Positions 25,602 to 34,385 of a stretch of DNA of 34,385 bases are shown in pieces (within the stretch, counting starts at the first letter, position 1; every line of letters starts with the position of its first letter). Position numbers and translations under genes: made by a program. This DNA is from Pseudonocardia sp. CNS-139. GTDB lineage: Bacteria > Actinomycetota > Actinomycetes > Mycobacteriales > Pseudonocardiaceae. Location of the stretch: contig MKJX01000172.1 of NCBI GenBank assembly GCA_001942415.1, positions 40,399-74,783 of the forward strand, written 5' to 3'. The notes beneath the pieces were generated by a model, which had not been told where the DNA came from, ran no database searches, and worked only from the letters and a program-made list of their open reading frames with translations.

Positions 25602-26747
25602 CTACGCCAGCGACGCGAAGAACCTGCGGATGTCCGCGAGCAGGACGTCCGTCGCCTCGTGGGCGGCGTAGTGGCCCGCGGCGTTCTTCGGGAGGCCCGG
25701 GTCGAGGCCGGGGTCGTAGGAGTTCCAGCTGACGATGCCGGCGTGGTCGCGCTCGGCGAACGTGCGGATGGACTGGAAGTCGCCCGCGAACATCGCCAGC
25801 GCCGTCGGGGTGGTGGTCGGGCCGGCCGGCTCCTCGGCGGGGGCGTGCGCGTCCTCGTAGTAGAAGCGGATCGCGGACGCGGCGGTGCCGGTGAACCAGT
25901 AGATCGCGACGTTGCCGAGCACGAAGTCGTCGCTCAGGGTGTCGCCGAGCAGCTGCAGGTGCCAGCCCAGCAGCCCGGCCGGCGAGTCGGCGAGCGCGAA
26001 CGCGACGGTCTGCGGCTGCTGGCTGTGCAGGGTGTTGAAGGCGAACTTGTTGTCCACGAACCACTGCAGGTGGGCCAGCGCGGCGTGGTCGGCCTCGGTG
26101 AGCTTCTCGAACTCCGCCGGGTCGCCGGACGGGAACGAGTACAGCTGCGTGACATGGACGCCGACGACGCTCTCCGGGTCGTGGCGCCCGATCTCCGGGG
26201 AGACCATCGAGCCGGCGTCGTTGCCGATGGCGCCATAGCGCTCGTAGCCGAGGCGGTGCATCAGCTCGGCCCACGCCCGCGCGGTGCGCTTGGTGCCCCA
26301 GCCCTTGCTGCGCGTCGGGCCGGAGAAGCCGAAGCCGGGCAGCGACGGCAGCACCACGTGGAACGCCGGGTCGTCGGCCGACGCCGGGTCGGTGAGCTGC
26401 GGGATCAGGTCGAGGTACTCCAGCACGGTGCCCGGCCAGCCGTGGGTGAGCACCACCGGGATCGCGTCCGGCCGCGCGGACCGCACGTGCAGGAAGTGGA
26501 TGTCCTCCCCGTCGATCTCCGTGACGAACTGCGGGAACGCGTTGAGCCGCGCCTCGACGGCCCGCCAGTCGAAACCGTCGAGCCAGTACGCCACGAGCGC
26601 GCGGACCCGCTCGGTCGGGACGCCGTAGGTGTCGCCGGTGCCGGCCAGCTCGGCGGGCCAGCGGGTGTGGCGCAGCCGGTAGGCGAGGTCGTCCAGCTCG
26701 GCCTGCGGGATCTCGACGCGGAACGGGCGGATCGCGGTGTTCGGCAT
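25602..26747 (-). CDS. Epoxide hydrolase (alpha/beta-hydrolase, EHN-domain type)
   Basis: Hydrolyses epoxides to diols. An intact 381-residue protein. The epoxide-hydrolase N-terminal domain is visible as FRVEIPQAELDDLAYRLRHTRW and VRALVAYWLDGFDWRAVEARLN. The oxyanion motif is VVLTHGWPGTVLEYLDLI, the region PSLPGFGFSGPTRSKGW is typical, and the nucleophile Asp is in GAIGNDAGSMVSPEIG (GxDxG). The catalytic His is probably in AGHYAAHEATDVLLADIRRFF. The ATG at 26747 follows GAGGAGAG. It diverges from a TetR gene with paired palindromes between them, so it is probably that regulator's target; the inducer may be the substrate. Confidence 0.9.
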   Translation of the reverse strand: MPNTAIRPFRVEIPQAELDDLAYRLRHTRWPAELAGTGDTYGVPTERVRALVAYWLDGFDWRAVEARLNAFPQFVTEIDGEDIHFLHVRSARPDAIPVVLTHGWPGTVLEYLDLIPQLTDPASADDPAFHVVLPSLPGFGFSGPTRSKGWGTKRTARAWAELMHRLGYERYGAIGNDAGSMVSPEIGRHDPESVVGVHVTQLYSFPSGDPAEFEKLTEADHAALAHLQWFVDNKFAFNTLHSQQPQTVAFALADSPAGLLGWHLQLLGDTLSDDFVLGNVAIYWFTGTAASAIRFYYEDAHAPAEEPAGPTTTPTALAMFAGDFQSIRTFAERDHAGIVSWNSYDPGLDPGLPKNAAGHYAAHEATDVLLADIRRFFASLA

Positions 26748-26765
26748 GATCTCTCCTCTGGAACG

Positions 26766-26813
26766 GAACAGTTCGTTCTGTTCTGAGAGTAGCAGAGCGG
26801 AACGATCCGTTCC
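26766..26813. promoter_or_regulatory. Two operator-like palindromes between the epoxide hydrolase and TetR genes
   Basis: Site 1 is GAACAG (26766-26771), six bases, CTGTTC (26778-26783). Site 2 is GGAACGATCCGTTCC at 26799-26813 (six-base half sites GGAACG / CGTTCC). A further GGAACG lies at 26760-26765. The related GGAAC half-sites flank both divergent starts, as expected for autoregulation by the adjacent TetR protein. Confidence 0.7.
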
Positions 26814-26830
26814 AGTAGTAGTCTGGGGCC

Positions 26831-27465
26831 ATGTCACCGGCCCTCTCCGGACGCCGCCGCCAGGCCGCCCAGAACGACACCGCGATCCTCGACGCCGCCC
26901 GCGCCGTCTTCCTCGACGACCCCAAGGCGCCGGTGTCGGCCGTCGCCCAGCGCGCGGGCGTGGGCATCAGCGCGCTCTACCGGCGCTACCCCGGCAAGGA
27001 GGACCTGCTGCGGACGCTCTGCCACGAGGGCCTGCGCCGCTACATCGCCGAGGCCGAGGCCGCCGCGGCCGTCACGGACCCGTGGGCGGCGCTGACGTCG
27101 TTCCTGGCCCGGATCGTCGACGCGACGTGCACTCGCTCACCGTCCACCTCGCGGGCACGTTCACCCCGACCGAGGAGATGGGCCGCGACGCCGGGCGGGC
27201 CGCGGGGCTGAGCACCGCGCTGTTCGACCGCGCGCACGCCGCCGGGCGCGTGCGGCCCGACACGACCGCCATGGACGTCCAGCTGGTGCTGGAGGCGTGC
27301 GCGGCGATCCGCATCCCGGACGCCGGACGCACCCGGGCGCTGCGACAACGGGTGCTCGCGACGCTCCTCGGCGGCCTGTCCGCCGAGGACGACCGCCCGG
27401 CGCTACCGGGCCCACCGCCGCAGCCCGCGGAGCTGAGCTGGCGGTGGGCGCAGCAGGTCAGTTGA
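26831..27465 (+). CDS. TetR-family transcriptional regulator (frameshifted)
   Basis: A ligand-responsive repressor of about 211 residues. The N-terminal DNA-binding domain is ILDAARAVFLDDPKAPVSAVAQRAGVGISALYRRYPGKEDLLRTL, given here in parts: helix 1 AARAVFLDD, helix-turn-helix VSAVAQRAGVGISALYRRYP. The ligand domain then has WAALTSFLARIVD. One base is missing near 27123, and it continues HSLTVHLAGTFTPTEEMGRD and DTTAMDVQLVLEACAAIRI, ending at TGA 27463-27465. The ATG at 26831 is 17 bases after an operator-like palindrome. Its stop lies just beyond the stop of the convergent NAD(P)-binding gene, so the ends overlap by 8 bases. Confidence 0.85.
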
Positions 27466-28275
27466 AGTCCGCCGCATGTTCGTCCGCCCACTGCGCGAAG
27501 GTGCGCGGCGGCCGCCCGGTCACCTTCTCCACCGTGTCGGCCACCGTGTAGGCCGCCGGCGGCGGGTCGCCCAGCCACGAGACGAGCAGCTCGACCAGCT
27601 CCTCACCGTGCCCGCCGGCCCGCCAGCGCGCGCGGGCCTCGTCCACCGTCAGCTCCTCGTAGCGGATCGGCCGGCCGGCCGCGCCGGCGAGCACGGCGAC
27701 CCGCTGGGGCACGGTCAGCGCCTCCGGACCCGTGATCGGCAGCGCCTGCCCGGTGTGACGGTCGTCGAGCAGGACAGCGGCGGCGACCGCGCCGATGTCG
27801 GCCTCGTGCACCACCGCGGCCGGTTCGCCGCGAACGGCTCGCGCACCACTCCCTCGGCCCGCACGGACGGCGCCCACCCGCGCGTGTTGCTCATGAAGTC
27901 CGTGGGCTGCAGCCGGGTCCACGCCAGGCCGCTCGCCTCGACGGCCCGCTCGACCGGCCCGTCCTGCCCGTTCCACAGCAGCGCCACCCGCCGCACGCCC
28001 GCCGCCCGGGCCAGCTCGGCGATCTCCGCGCCGGTCGTGAGGGTGGCGTACTCGTCGCCGCCGATCGTCAGCAGGTGCGCGGCGGTCACGCCGTCGAAGG
28101 CGGGGCGCAGGGTGGCGGGGTCGGTGGAGGTCGCCCGCCACGACCTCCACCTCGGGCGCAGCACGGCCTTGTCCGGGTGCGGGTCAGGGGCCGTACCGCC
28201 GCGCCCGCCCGCCAGCAGGTGCGCCACGACCTGTCGCCCGGCCCGGCCCGTCGCGCCCGTCACGAGAGTCGTCAT
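27458..28275 (-). CDS. NmrA/SDR-like NAD(P)-binding protein, several frameshifts
   Basis: An atypical short-chain-dehydrogenase-like protein of about 270 residues. MTTLVTGATGRAGRQVVAHL is the dinucleotide-binding loop. AAHLLTIGGDEYATLTTGAE, RRVALLWNGQDGPVERAVEA and LAWTRLQPTDFMSNTRGWAP follow, then, in another frame, VVHEADIGAVAAAVLLDDRH, ITGPEALTVPQRVAVLAGAA and RPPRTFAQWADEHAADFN. Between bases 28140 and 28210 the similarity moves through at least three frames (VRPLTR, PDKAVLRP, VEVVAGDL, TDPATL). Another shift lies near 27822. So many breaks could mean a true pseudogene, but the rest is well preserved. It might act in the same pathway as the epoxide hydrolase; this is only positional. Confidence 0.7.
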
Positions 28276-28315
28276 GAACCGGACGCTAGGAGCTGAACCG
28301 GACTTCAGGTCAACG

Positions 28316-29232
28316 CTAGATCGCCCGGTGGTCCCGGGGCGAGTAGCGCGGGCCGAACCGCGGCCGCCGGAAGCCGGACACCTCGACGTACCGCACGGCC
28401 CGCTGCCGGTGCGGCGCGTACGGGGCCAGCACCGCGAGCATCTCGGCGTCGTCGATCGGGCGGCCGAGCAGCGCCCAGCCGACGACCGTGGGGATGTGGA
28501 AGTCGCCGACGCTCACGGCGTCCGCGTCGCCCCACACCCGCTGCGCGACCTCGGCCGCCGTCCACACGCCGATGCCGGGCACCTTGCGCAGCAGCGCACG
28601 TCCCGCCTCGCCGCCCAGCTCGGCTGCCCCTTCGAGCCGGTGCGCCACGGCCGCGCTCGCGAGGATCGCGCGCCGCCGGGCCGAGTCGACGCCCGCGCGG
28701 TGCCACTCCCAGTCGGGGATCGCGCGGGTCTGCTCCGGCGTCGGCACCACCCGCATCCCGTCGGCGCGGGGCCGGGCGCCGGGTCGCCGAACCGGCGGCA
28801 CAGCTCGCGCCACGAGCGCCGGGCCTCGGTGCCGGTCACCTTCTGCTCCAGCACGCTCGGCACCAGCACGTCCCACACCCGCCGGGACGCGCCGAACCGC
28901 AGCCCCGGCATCCGGCGCACGGCGTCGGCGACGAGCGGGTGGTGCGCGACGAAGTCGTCGGGCCGGTCGGCCGCCCCGAAGAGCGCGGGCACGCCGTCGA
29001 GCGCCCACGCCGCGCCCGGCCCCCACGCCTCGACGACCACCGTGCCGTCGGAGCGGCGGTGGGTGCGGGTGGTCACGGCCCCGTCCGGCGAGGTGGACGT
29101 GCGCCAGATCGCGGCGCCGTCGCCCGCGCGCATCGTCGGGTCGCCCGCGCCGCGGCGCAGCGGCGCGAGCGTGCCGGAGAGGTCGAGCCGGAAGTCCGGC
29201 CGCCACTCCCGGACGCTCGCGCCGCCGCCCAC
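28316..29232 (-). CDS. DNA-3-methyladenine glycosylase 2 (AlkA-type HhH-GPD; frameshifted)
   Basis: A base-excision repair glycosylase of about 305 residues. An N-terminal AlkA-like domain (VREWRPDFRLDLSGTLAPLR, TVVVEAWGPGAAWAL) is followed by the helix-hairpin-helix core: SRRVWDVLVPSVLEQKVTGTEA, KVPGIGVWTAAEVAQRVWGD and DAVSVGDFHIPTVVGWAL, where the Asp of GDFH is the catalytic residue. The C-terminus has PYAPHRQRAVRYVEVSG. One base is missing near 28778, between GDPAPGP and RADGMRVVP. The start is GTG at 29232, 1 base after the stop of the pyrophosphorylase gene, so the two are cotranscribed. This is an odd operon partner for a sugar-nucleotide gene but a common one in actinomycetes, from memory. 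Confidence 0.85.
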
Positions 29233-29233
29233 G

Positions 29234-30304
29234 TCAGACGTCCGGCGAGAAGCGCACGCCGTGCGGGGGCAGCACGACGTCGGGCCACACGCGCAGCCCG
29301 TCGCGGAGCTCGCAGTGCGCGCCGACGACCGCCCGGTCGCCGACGATGGCCCCCTTGAGCAGCGCACCCTCGTCCACCCGCGCCCCGGCGCCGATCACGG
29401 AGTGCTCGACCACGGCGTTCTCGCCGATCACGGCGCCGTCGAAGAGCATCGAGCCCTCGACCCGCGCGCCGCCCCGATCTTGACGCCGCGCCCGACCGTG
29501 GTGCCGCCGAACACGAGCGCGCCCTCGTCGACCTCGGAGTCGGCCAGCAGCAGCGCCTCACCGGCCGGGCCGGGCAGCGCGGCCGACGGCGCGACGCCGC
29601 GGACCAGGTCGGCCGAGCCGTGCACGAGGTCGGCGGGCGTGCCCATGTCCCGCCAGTAGGCGGTGTCGACGTGCCCCGACACCCGGGCGCGCGGCGAGCA
29701 GCCCCGGGAACGTCTCGCGCTCGACGGAGACCGGACGCCCCTCGGGGATGGACTCGATCACCGACCGGCGGAACACGTAGCAGCCGGCGTTGATCTGGTC
29801 GGTCGGCGGGTCCTCGGTCTTCTCCAGGAAGTCGAGCACCTGGCCGTGCTCGTCGGTCGGCACGCAGCCGTACGCCCGCGGGTCGAGCACGCGCACGAGG
29901 TGCAGCGTGACGTCGGCCCGGGTGCGGCGGTGCGTGTCGACGACGGCGCCCAGGTCGGTGCCGCACAGCACGTCGCCGTTGAAGACGAGCACGTCGTCCG
30001 TGGTCAGGTACTTCGCGACGTTGCGGATGCCGCCGCCGGTGCCCAGCGGCTGGTCCTCAACGACGTACTCGATCTCCAGCCCGAGCGCCGCCCCGTCGCC
30101 GAAGTGCTCGGAGAAGGTCTCGGCGAGGTAGGACGTCCCGAGCACGACCCGGCGGACGCCCGCGGCCTGGATGCGGGACAGCAGGTGCGCCAGGAACGGC
30201 ACACCGGCCGTCGGCAGCATGGGCTTGGGGGCCGAGAGCGTCAGCGGACGCAGCCGCGTCCCCTTCCCGCCCACCAGCACCACTGCCTCGACGTCGTCCA
30301 GCAA
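29234..30304 (-). CDS. Mannose-1-phosphate guanylyltransferase-type nucleotidyltransferase (frameshifted)
   Basis: Makes GDP-mannose (or a related NDP-sugar) from sugar 1-phosphate. The nucleotidyltransferase half is VEAVVLVGGKGTRLRPLTLS, APKPMLPTAGVPFLAHLLSR, EYVVEDQPLGTGGGIRNVAK and VLVFNGDVLCGTDLGAVVD. The C-terminal left-handed beta-helix is DSEVDEGALVFGGTTVGRGV and FDGAVIGENAVVEHSVIGAG, ending PPHGVRFSPDV. Single bases are missing near 29688 and 29477. TTG at 30304 is chosen because GGAGG lies 8 bases upstream and homologues begin LDDVEAVVLVGG. Homologue in position and sequence of Rv3264c. It supplies GDP-mannose using the products of manA and manB in the same region. Confidence 0.9.
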
Positions 30305-30354
30305 CGCGTTGTCCTCCAGATCGTGTTCGCGTGTCCCAGGTGGTGCCGGCCGGC

Positions 30355-31120
30355 TCAGCCGGGCCGCACCGCGCCGGCGAGCGCCAGCAGCGCCCGCGCG
30401 GGTGCGCGGCCGCGGTCGTGCAGGTAGCGGCGCAGCCGGCCGTGTGCGGCTCCAGGATGCCGTGCCCGGTCCCCGCACCGGCGTCGACCTGCGCCGCCGG
30501 CTCGTGCACGACGAGCCAGCCCGCGCGCGCGAGCCGTTCGCCGAGGTCGGCGTCGCCGGCGTCGCCCGGGCCGCCGAGGTACCGCGGGTCGAGCCCGTCC
30601 ACGGAGTCCCACGCGGCCCGCCGCAGCAGCGCGGCCGCCGTCGAGAGCCAGCCCACCCGGCCCCGCGGCCGGGACGCCGGCCGGGACGCGGCCGCGCACG
30701 GCGTCGAACGCGGTCGGCGCCGTCCCGCCGGAGGGCAGGTCGCCCGCCGGGCCCACGAGCCGCGGGCCGAGCATCCCCGCGCGCGGGAGCCGGGCCGCGG
30801 CGGCGAGCAGCGCGTCGAGCGCACCCGGCCGCCAGCGCACGTCCGGGTCGGCGAGCGCGACCCAGCCGACCGACTCGGGGAGCGCGGCGACCGCCCCGGT
30901 CCAGCGCGGCCGCCCGGCCGGCGTCCTCCGCGAGCGGGACGACCTCGGCCCCGCCGACCGCGCGCCCCGCCGGCGGTCGGTCCGCGACCACGGCCCGGAC
31001 CGGCCGCGACGTCGCGGCGGGCAGCGAGCCGAGCAGGGCTGCGGGATCGGGCACACCCGTGCGCGTGACGGTGACGACGGCCAGCTCGCCGCCGTACTCC
31101 CGGAGCGCGTCCGCCTCCAC
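30355..31120 (-). CDS. Family 2 glycosyltransferase, WbbL-like (several frameshifts)
   Basis: A GT-A-type glycosyltransferase of about 258 residues. The N-terminus is LAVVTVTRTGVPDPAALLGS, then AEVVPLAEDAGRAA. In a second frame comes VGWVALADPDVRWRPGALDA (the acidic DPDV takes the place of DxD), then AGMLGPRLVGPAGDL. A third frame has VGWLSTAAALLRRAAWDSVD and GLDPRYLGGPGDAGDADLGE. A last one has RRYLHDRGRAPARALLALAG. Bases are missing near 30906, 30668 and 30440. Position just upstream of the GDP-mannose gene matches wbbL1 (Rv3265c), the rhamnosyltransferase of the mycobacterial galactan linker; that specific activity is inferred. Start GTG at 31120. Confidence 0.8.
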
Positions 31121-31230
31121 GGCGCGGACCTTAGGGCATGCCGTGTGTCACCCGTTGGAACGGCACGTTTCCGGTCGACCGCTACTGTGGCGCACCCGAT
31201 CGTGAACCCGGCGAACCGGACGGAGCGCCC

Positions 31231-32459
31231 GTGCCCCAGGTCCTGCCCACCCCGGTCGACCTGTTCACCCCGGCGTACTTCGCCGATCCGCACGCCGCGT
31301 ACGCCCGGTTGCGCGCGTCCGGCCCGGTGCACCGGGTCGTCACGCCGAACCGGCAGGCGGTCTGGCTCGTCGTCGGCCACGCCGAGGCCCGCGCACTGCT
31401 GACCGACCCGCGGATGAGCAAGGACCGGGCGGTCGCGCAGGCCGTCTACGAGCGCCACACCGACCCGTCGGTCCGCGACCGGGACCACTCGGCGAGCATC
31501 AGCGCGCACATGCTCAACACCGACCCGCCGCAGCACACCCGGCTCCGCTCGCTGGTCGGGCGGGCGTTCACCCCGCGCACCGTCGATGACCTGCGGCCGC
31601 GGATCGCCGAGATCGCGGACGGTGTCGTGGCGAGGTTCCGGGAGCGGATCGCCGCGGGCGACACGGTCGACATGGTCGAGGACGTCGCCGTGCCGCTGCC
31701 GATCGCGGTGATCTGCGAGCTGCTCGGCATTCCCCGCGCCCGCCCGCGACACGCTGCGCACCGCCGCGGCGGACCTGCTCTCGACCGGCGACCCGGCCGT
31801 CGTCGACCGCGCGTCGCACACGGTCGCCGGGCTGATGGCGCAGACGATCGAGGCGAAACGGTCCGCGCCCGGCGACGACCTGCTGACCCGGTTGCTCGCG
31901 GCCCACGACGACGGCGACCGGCTCAGCGGACCCGAGCTCGTCTCGATGGCGACGCTGCTGCTCGTCGCCGGCCACGAGACCACCGTGAACCTCGTCGCGA
32001 ACGGTGCGCTGGCGCTGCTCGGCAGCCCCGGCCAGCTGCGGCGCTGCGCGCGGATCCGGCGCTCGTGCCCGGCGCGTCGAGGAGCTGCTGCGCTACGACG
32101 GGCCGGTCAACACCGCGACGTTCCGGTTCACGACCGAACCGGTCGAGGTCGGCGGGACCGTGGTCCCGGCCGAGCACCCGGTGGTCGTCTCGCCGCTCGC
32201 CGCCAACCGCGACCCCGCCCGCTTCCCCGACCCCGACGCCCTGGACGTCGGCCGCGACGCCTCCGGCCACCTCGCGTTCGGCCACGGCGTGCACCACTGC
32301 CTCGGCGCCGCGCTCGGCCGGGCGGAGGCGGCGTTGCTGCTCCCGGGCCTGCTCGACGTGCTCGCCGATGTGCGGCTCGCCGTGCCGGCGGACGCGCTCA
32401 CGTGGCGGCGCAGCATGCTCGTCCGCGGCCTGGAACGGCTGCCGCTGACGGCGCGCTGA
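31231..32459 (+). CDS. Cytochrome P450 (frameshifted)
   Basis: A soluble bacterial class I P450 of about 410 residues, oxidising an unknown substrate with electrons from a ferredoxin. Visible: VDLFTPAYFADPHAAYARLR, MLNTDPPQHTRLRSLVGRAF (C-helix region), LLVAGHETTVNLVANGALAL (I helix, oxygen-activating AGxET), VEELLRYDGPV (ExxR) and LAFGHGVHHCLGAALGRAEA (heme loop, proximal Cys). Bases are missing near 31740, 32046 and 32080. GTG at 31231 has GGAG about 7 bases upstream. No ferredoxin or reductase gene adjoins it. The stop is 4 bases from that of the convergent TPR gene, leaving no room for a terminator. Confidence 0.9.
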
Positions 32460-32463
32460 CCCG

Positions 32464-33325
32464 TCAGTCGTCCGACGGGTCCTCGCCGTCCAGCTCCTGC
32501 ATGGCGACCAGCGCGGCGTCGTCACCCGAGTCGATGGCGACCTGCAGGTAGTAGCGGGCCTCGTCGGCGCGGCCCTCGTCCATGAGGAAACGGCCGAGCG
32601 TGTACGCCCAGCCGGGCTCGTTGTGCCGTTCGGCCGCGCGGAACTCGGTCTCGGCCCGGGCCGGGTCGCCCGCGACGGCGAGCAGGAACTGCCCGTACGC
32701 GGTGTGCGCCCGCAGCCCGCCCAGCACCGCGGCCCGCCGGTAGAGCTGCTCGGCCTCGGCGAACCGGCCCTCCTGGGCGCGGACGTCGGCGAGCGCGACG
32801 ATCGTGTCCGGCCGCCGCTCGTCGGCGTAGCGCTCGGCCGCGGCGGCGGCCGCACCCAGCTCGCCCGCCTCCAGCCGCAGCTCGATGATGTTGGCCGCGG
32901 CCTGCGAGTCGCCGGCGTTCGCCGCGATCTCCAGCACGTGCACGGCCTCCGCGAGCCGGCCCTCGTCGCGGAGCATGATCGCGAGGTCGTTGGCGGCGGC
33001 CGTCTCCCCGTGCTCGACGGCGAGCCGCAGCACCTCCTCGGCCCGGTCCGTCTCACCCATCTCGACCAGCGCGACGCCGAGCCGCCCGGCGAACCGGACC
33101 TGGCGTCCTCGACGAGCGGGCCGAGCCACTCGACGGCCGCCCGCCAGCTCCCGCTGTCGAGGTAGGCGCGGACCAGCAGGTCCGGCGCGACGGCTCACCG
33201 GCCGCGACGGCCTGCCGCAGCACCTCGATCGCGTTCAGCGCCTCGCCGGCCGCGAGGAGGGCCGAACCCTGCGCGGAGAGCGGTTCGGACGAGGCTGTGG
33301 ACGAGGCTGTGACAGGTTCGGACAT
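32464..33325 (-). CDS. Tetratricopeptide-repeat protein (frameshifted)
   Basis: A helical-repeat protein of about 288 residues with no enzymatic domain. Repeats of roughly 34-36 residues are seen: AEEVLRLAVEHGETAAANDL, LAEAVHVLEIAANAGDSQAA, FAEAEQLYRRAAVLGGLRAH and ADEARYYLQVAIDSGDDAAL, close to the Sel1/TPR pattern. The N-terminus (MSEPVTASSTASSEPLSAQG) is disordered. Bases are missing near 33195 (after AVAAGEP) and 33107 (before RFAGRLGVALVEMGE). The ATG at 33325 follows GAAGGAGG. It is downstream of a glycosyltransferase gene on the same strand. Likely a scaffold for protein interaction; partner unknown. Confidence 0.8.
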
Positions 33326-33373
33326 CGGACCCCTCCTTCGAGGCCCCGATGCTCCCACTCCGGGGTCGTCCGC

Positions 33374-34201
33374 TCACCTTCGGTAGGTGGCGATCACCCG
33401 TCGGTACGCCAGCCGCCGGAGCCGTTCGGGGACGAGCCGGTAGCCGCCCCGCACGAGCACGTTGCGCACGAACTGGCCGCGGGTGGTGAACCGGAACGCG
33501 CGGAACCGACGCTGGAGCGCGATCTCGGCGCGCAGCTGCGCGAGCCCGCCCCGGCGCGCGTACGCCCCGGCGCCGATGCGGTACTTGACCAGCGGCTCGG
33601 CCACGTTCGCCACCCGGGCGCCGCGACGATCATCTTGGCCCAGAGGAGGTAGTCCTCCATCAGCGCGAAGTCGGTGTAGCCGCCGACGGCCCGCACGATC
33701 GCCTTCCGGTAGACGACCGTCGGATGGTTGAACGGGTCGGCGAACCGGGCGCGCACCTTGATGTCGTCGGGGTCGGTCGGCGGCGTGCGGCTGCCGGTGA
33801 CGTCGGCCGGGTCCGCGCCGAACTCCAGGAGCCCCGAACCCAGCAGGTCGACGCCGGACTCGATGATCGGCATCTGCACCGCGAACCGGTGCGGCAGCGA
33901 GATGTCGTCGGCGTCCATCCGCGCGACGACGTCGTGCTTGCAGGCCAGCAGGCCCGCGTCCAGCGCCGGGCCCAGCCCGACGTTGCGCTCCAGCTCGACG
34001 ACGTCGACCGGCACCGGGCTCGCCGCGGCCAGCTCGGCGACCCGCGCGGCGAGCGCCGGCGGCACCGGTCCGTCACGCACGATGACGACCTGGTCGGGTT
34101 GGCGGGTCTGCTCGTCCACGGTCGAGCGAAAACGCCGCGGAGAGGAAGTCGGGCCGGTCACCGGCCCAGACCGGCAGCAAGAGCGACAGTTGCTCGGGCA
34201 A
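33374..34201 (-). CDS. Family 2 glycosyltransferase (frameshifted)
   Basis: A GT-A glycosyltransferase of about 276 residues. EQTRQPDQVVIVRDGPVPPA, VELERNVGLGPALDAGLLAC and KHDVVARMDADDISLPHRFA (the DxD-type metal site MDADD) are classic GT2. Later come LLGSGLLEFGAD, NHPTVVYRKAIVRAVGGYTD and ALMEDYLLWAKMIVA, then VANVAEPLVKYRIGAGAYAR, ending in a basic tail. One base is missing near 33622, and a T run near 34128 carries one extra base. TTG at 34201 (LPEQLSLLLPVWAGDRPDFL) with GGAG upstream is the best start. Probably adds a sugar to a surface glycan, but neither donor nor acceptor can be told. Confidence 0.82.
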
Positions 34202-34385
34202 CGACGGCTCCGTTCGTGACGACGTGTGACGACGGCGGGCACGGCCTGCGTCACCCGCGACACGCGCCGCTCCGCCAGCGCCGGGCGTGCCCGGTGATGC
34301 ACCCTAGGAGAAGGCGACGGCGCGAGCGGAGGTACTCCGTGTGGACGCACGGTGCGCCGCGCCGCAGCCGGCGCGTCCCGGGCGT
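34202..34385. other. Window end, no gene recognised
   Basis: Upstream region of the last glycosyltransferase gene. No convincing reading frame, repeat or promoter boxes seen. Confidence 0.4.

Overview
The window is very GC-rich actinomycete DNA, most likely from the Pseudonocardiales (a Pseudonocardia-like organism). This is inferred from gene content: a WhiB2-type regulator, F420 biosynthesis (FbiA, FbiB), a mycothiol-type isomerase fold, DUF3499, a class F sortase, a SigE-family sigma factor, and frequent GTG/TTG starts. No ribosomal or tRNA gene is present to settle the taxonomy.

Layout. 1-1186: sortase end, SigE-family sigma factor and a small membrane protein, overlapping at their ends. 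1537-5954: a MutL/GlmL-type ATPase on the minus strand, then an acyl-CoA synthetase, a DinB/maleylpyruvate isomerase-like protein and a P-loop kinase on the plus strand. 6131-7688: an ArsR / SRPBCC / GNAT minus-strand operon. 7720-12778: the most distinctive block, all on the minus strand. It holds an MSMEG_0569-type flavin oxidoreductase, two near-identical Sll0783/MSMEG_0572-type proteins, an AmiS/UreI-type amide channel, an intact carbon-nitrogen hydrolase and a paralogue that has lost the catalytic Glu and Cys. 13094-15351: an O-antigen-ligase-like membrane protein converging on a CDF metal transporter.

15572-25491 and 28316-31120 match, in order, the mycobacterial manA / SIS protein / manB / DUF3499 / metallopeptidase / whiB2 / fbiA-fbiB / GDP-mannose pyrophosphorylase / wbbL neighbourhood. 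Together these genes make phosphomannose and GDP-mannose for cell-envelope glycans, coenzyme F420, and a developmental regulator. Inserted among them are a site-2 protease, a decayed imine-reductase-like pseudogene, a NUDIX protein, and an epoxide hydrolase / TetR / NAD(P)-binding group. 31231-34201: a cytochrome P450, a TPR protein and a family 2 glycosyltransferase.

Two features of the sequence itself matter. First, about twenty genes are interrupted by roughly thirty single-base frameshifts, nearly all deletions, while protein similarity continues in another frame on each side. This looks like uncorrected sequencing error, so such genes are annotated across the full span. The imine-reductase remnant differs: it has in-frame stop codons and a missing N-terminus. 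Second, gene ends carry several strong hairpins, including a three-member family sharing the core AAAGCCAC.
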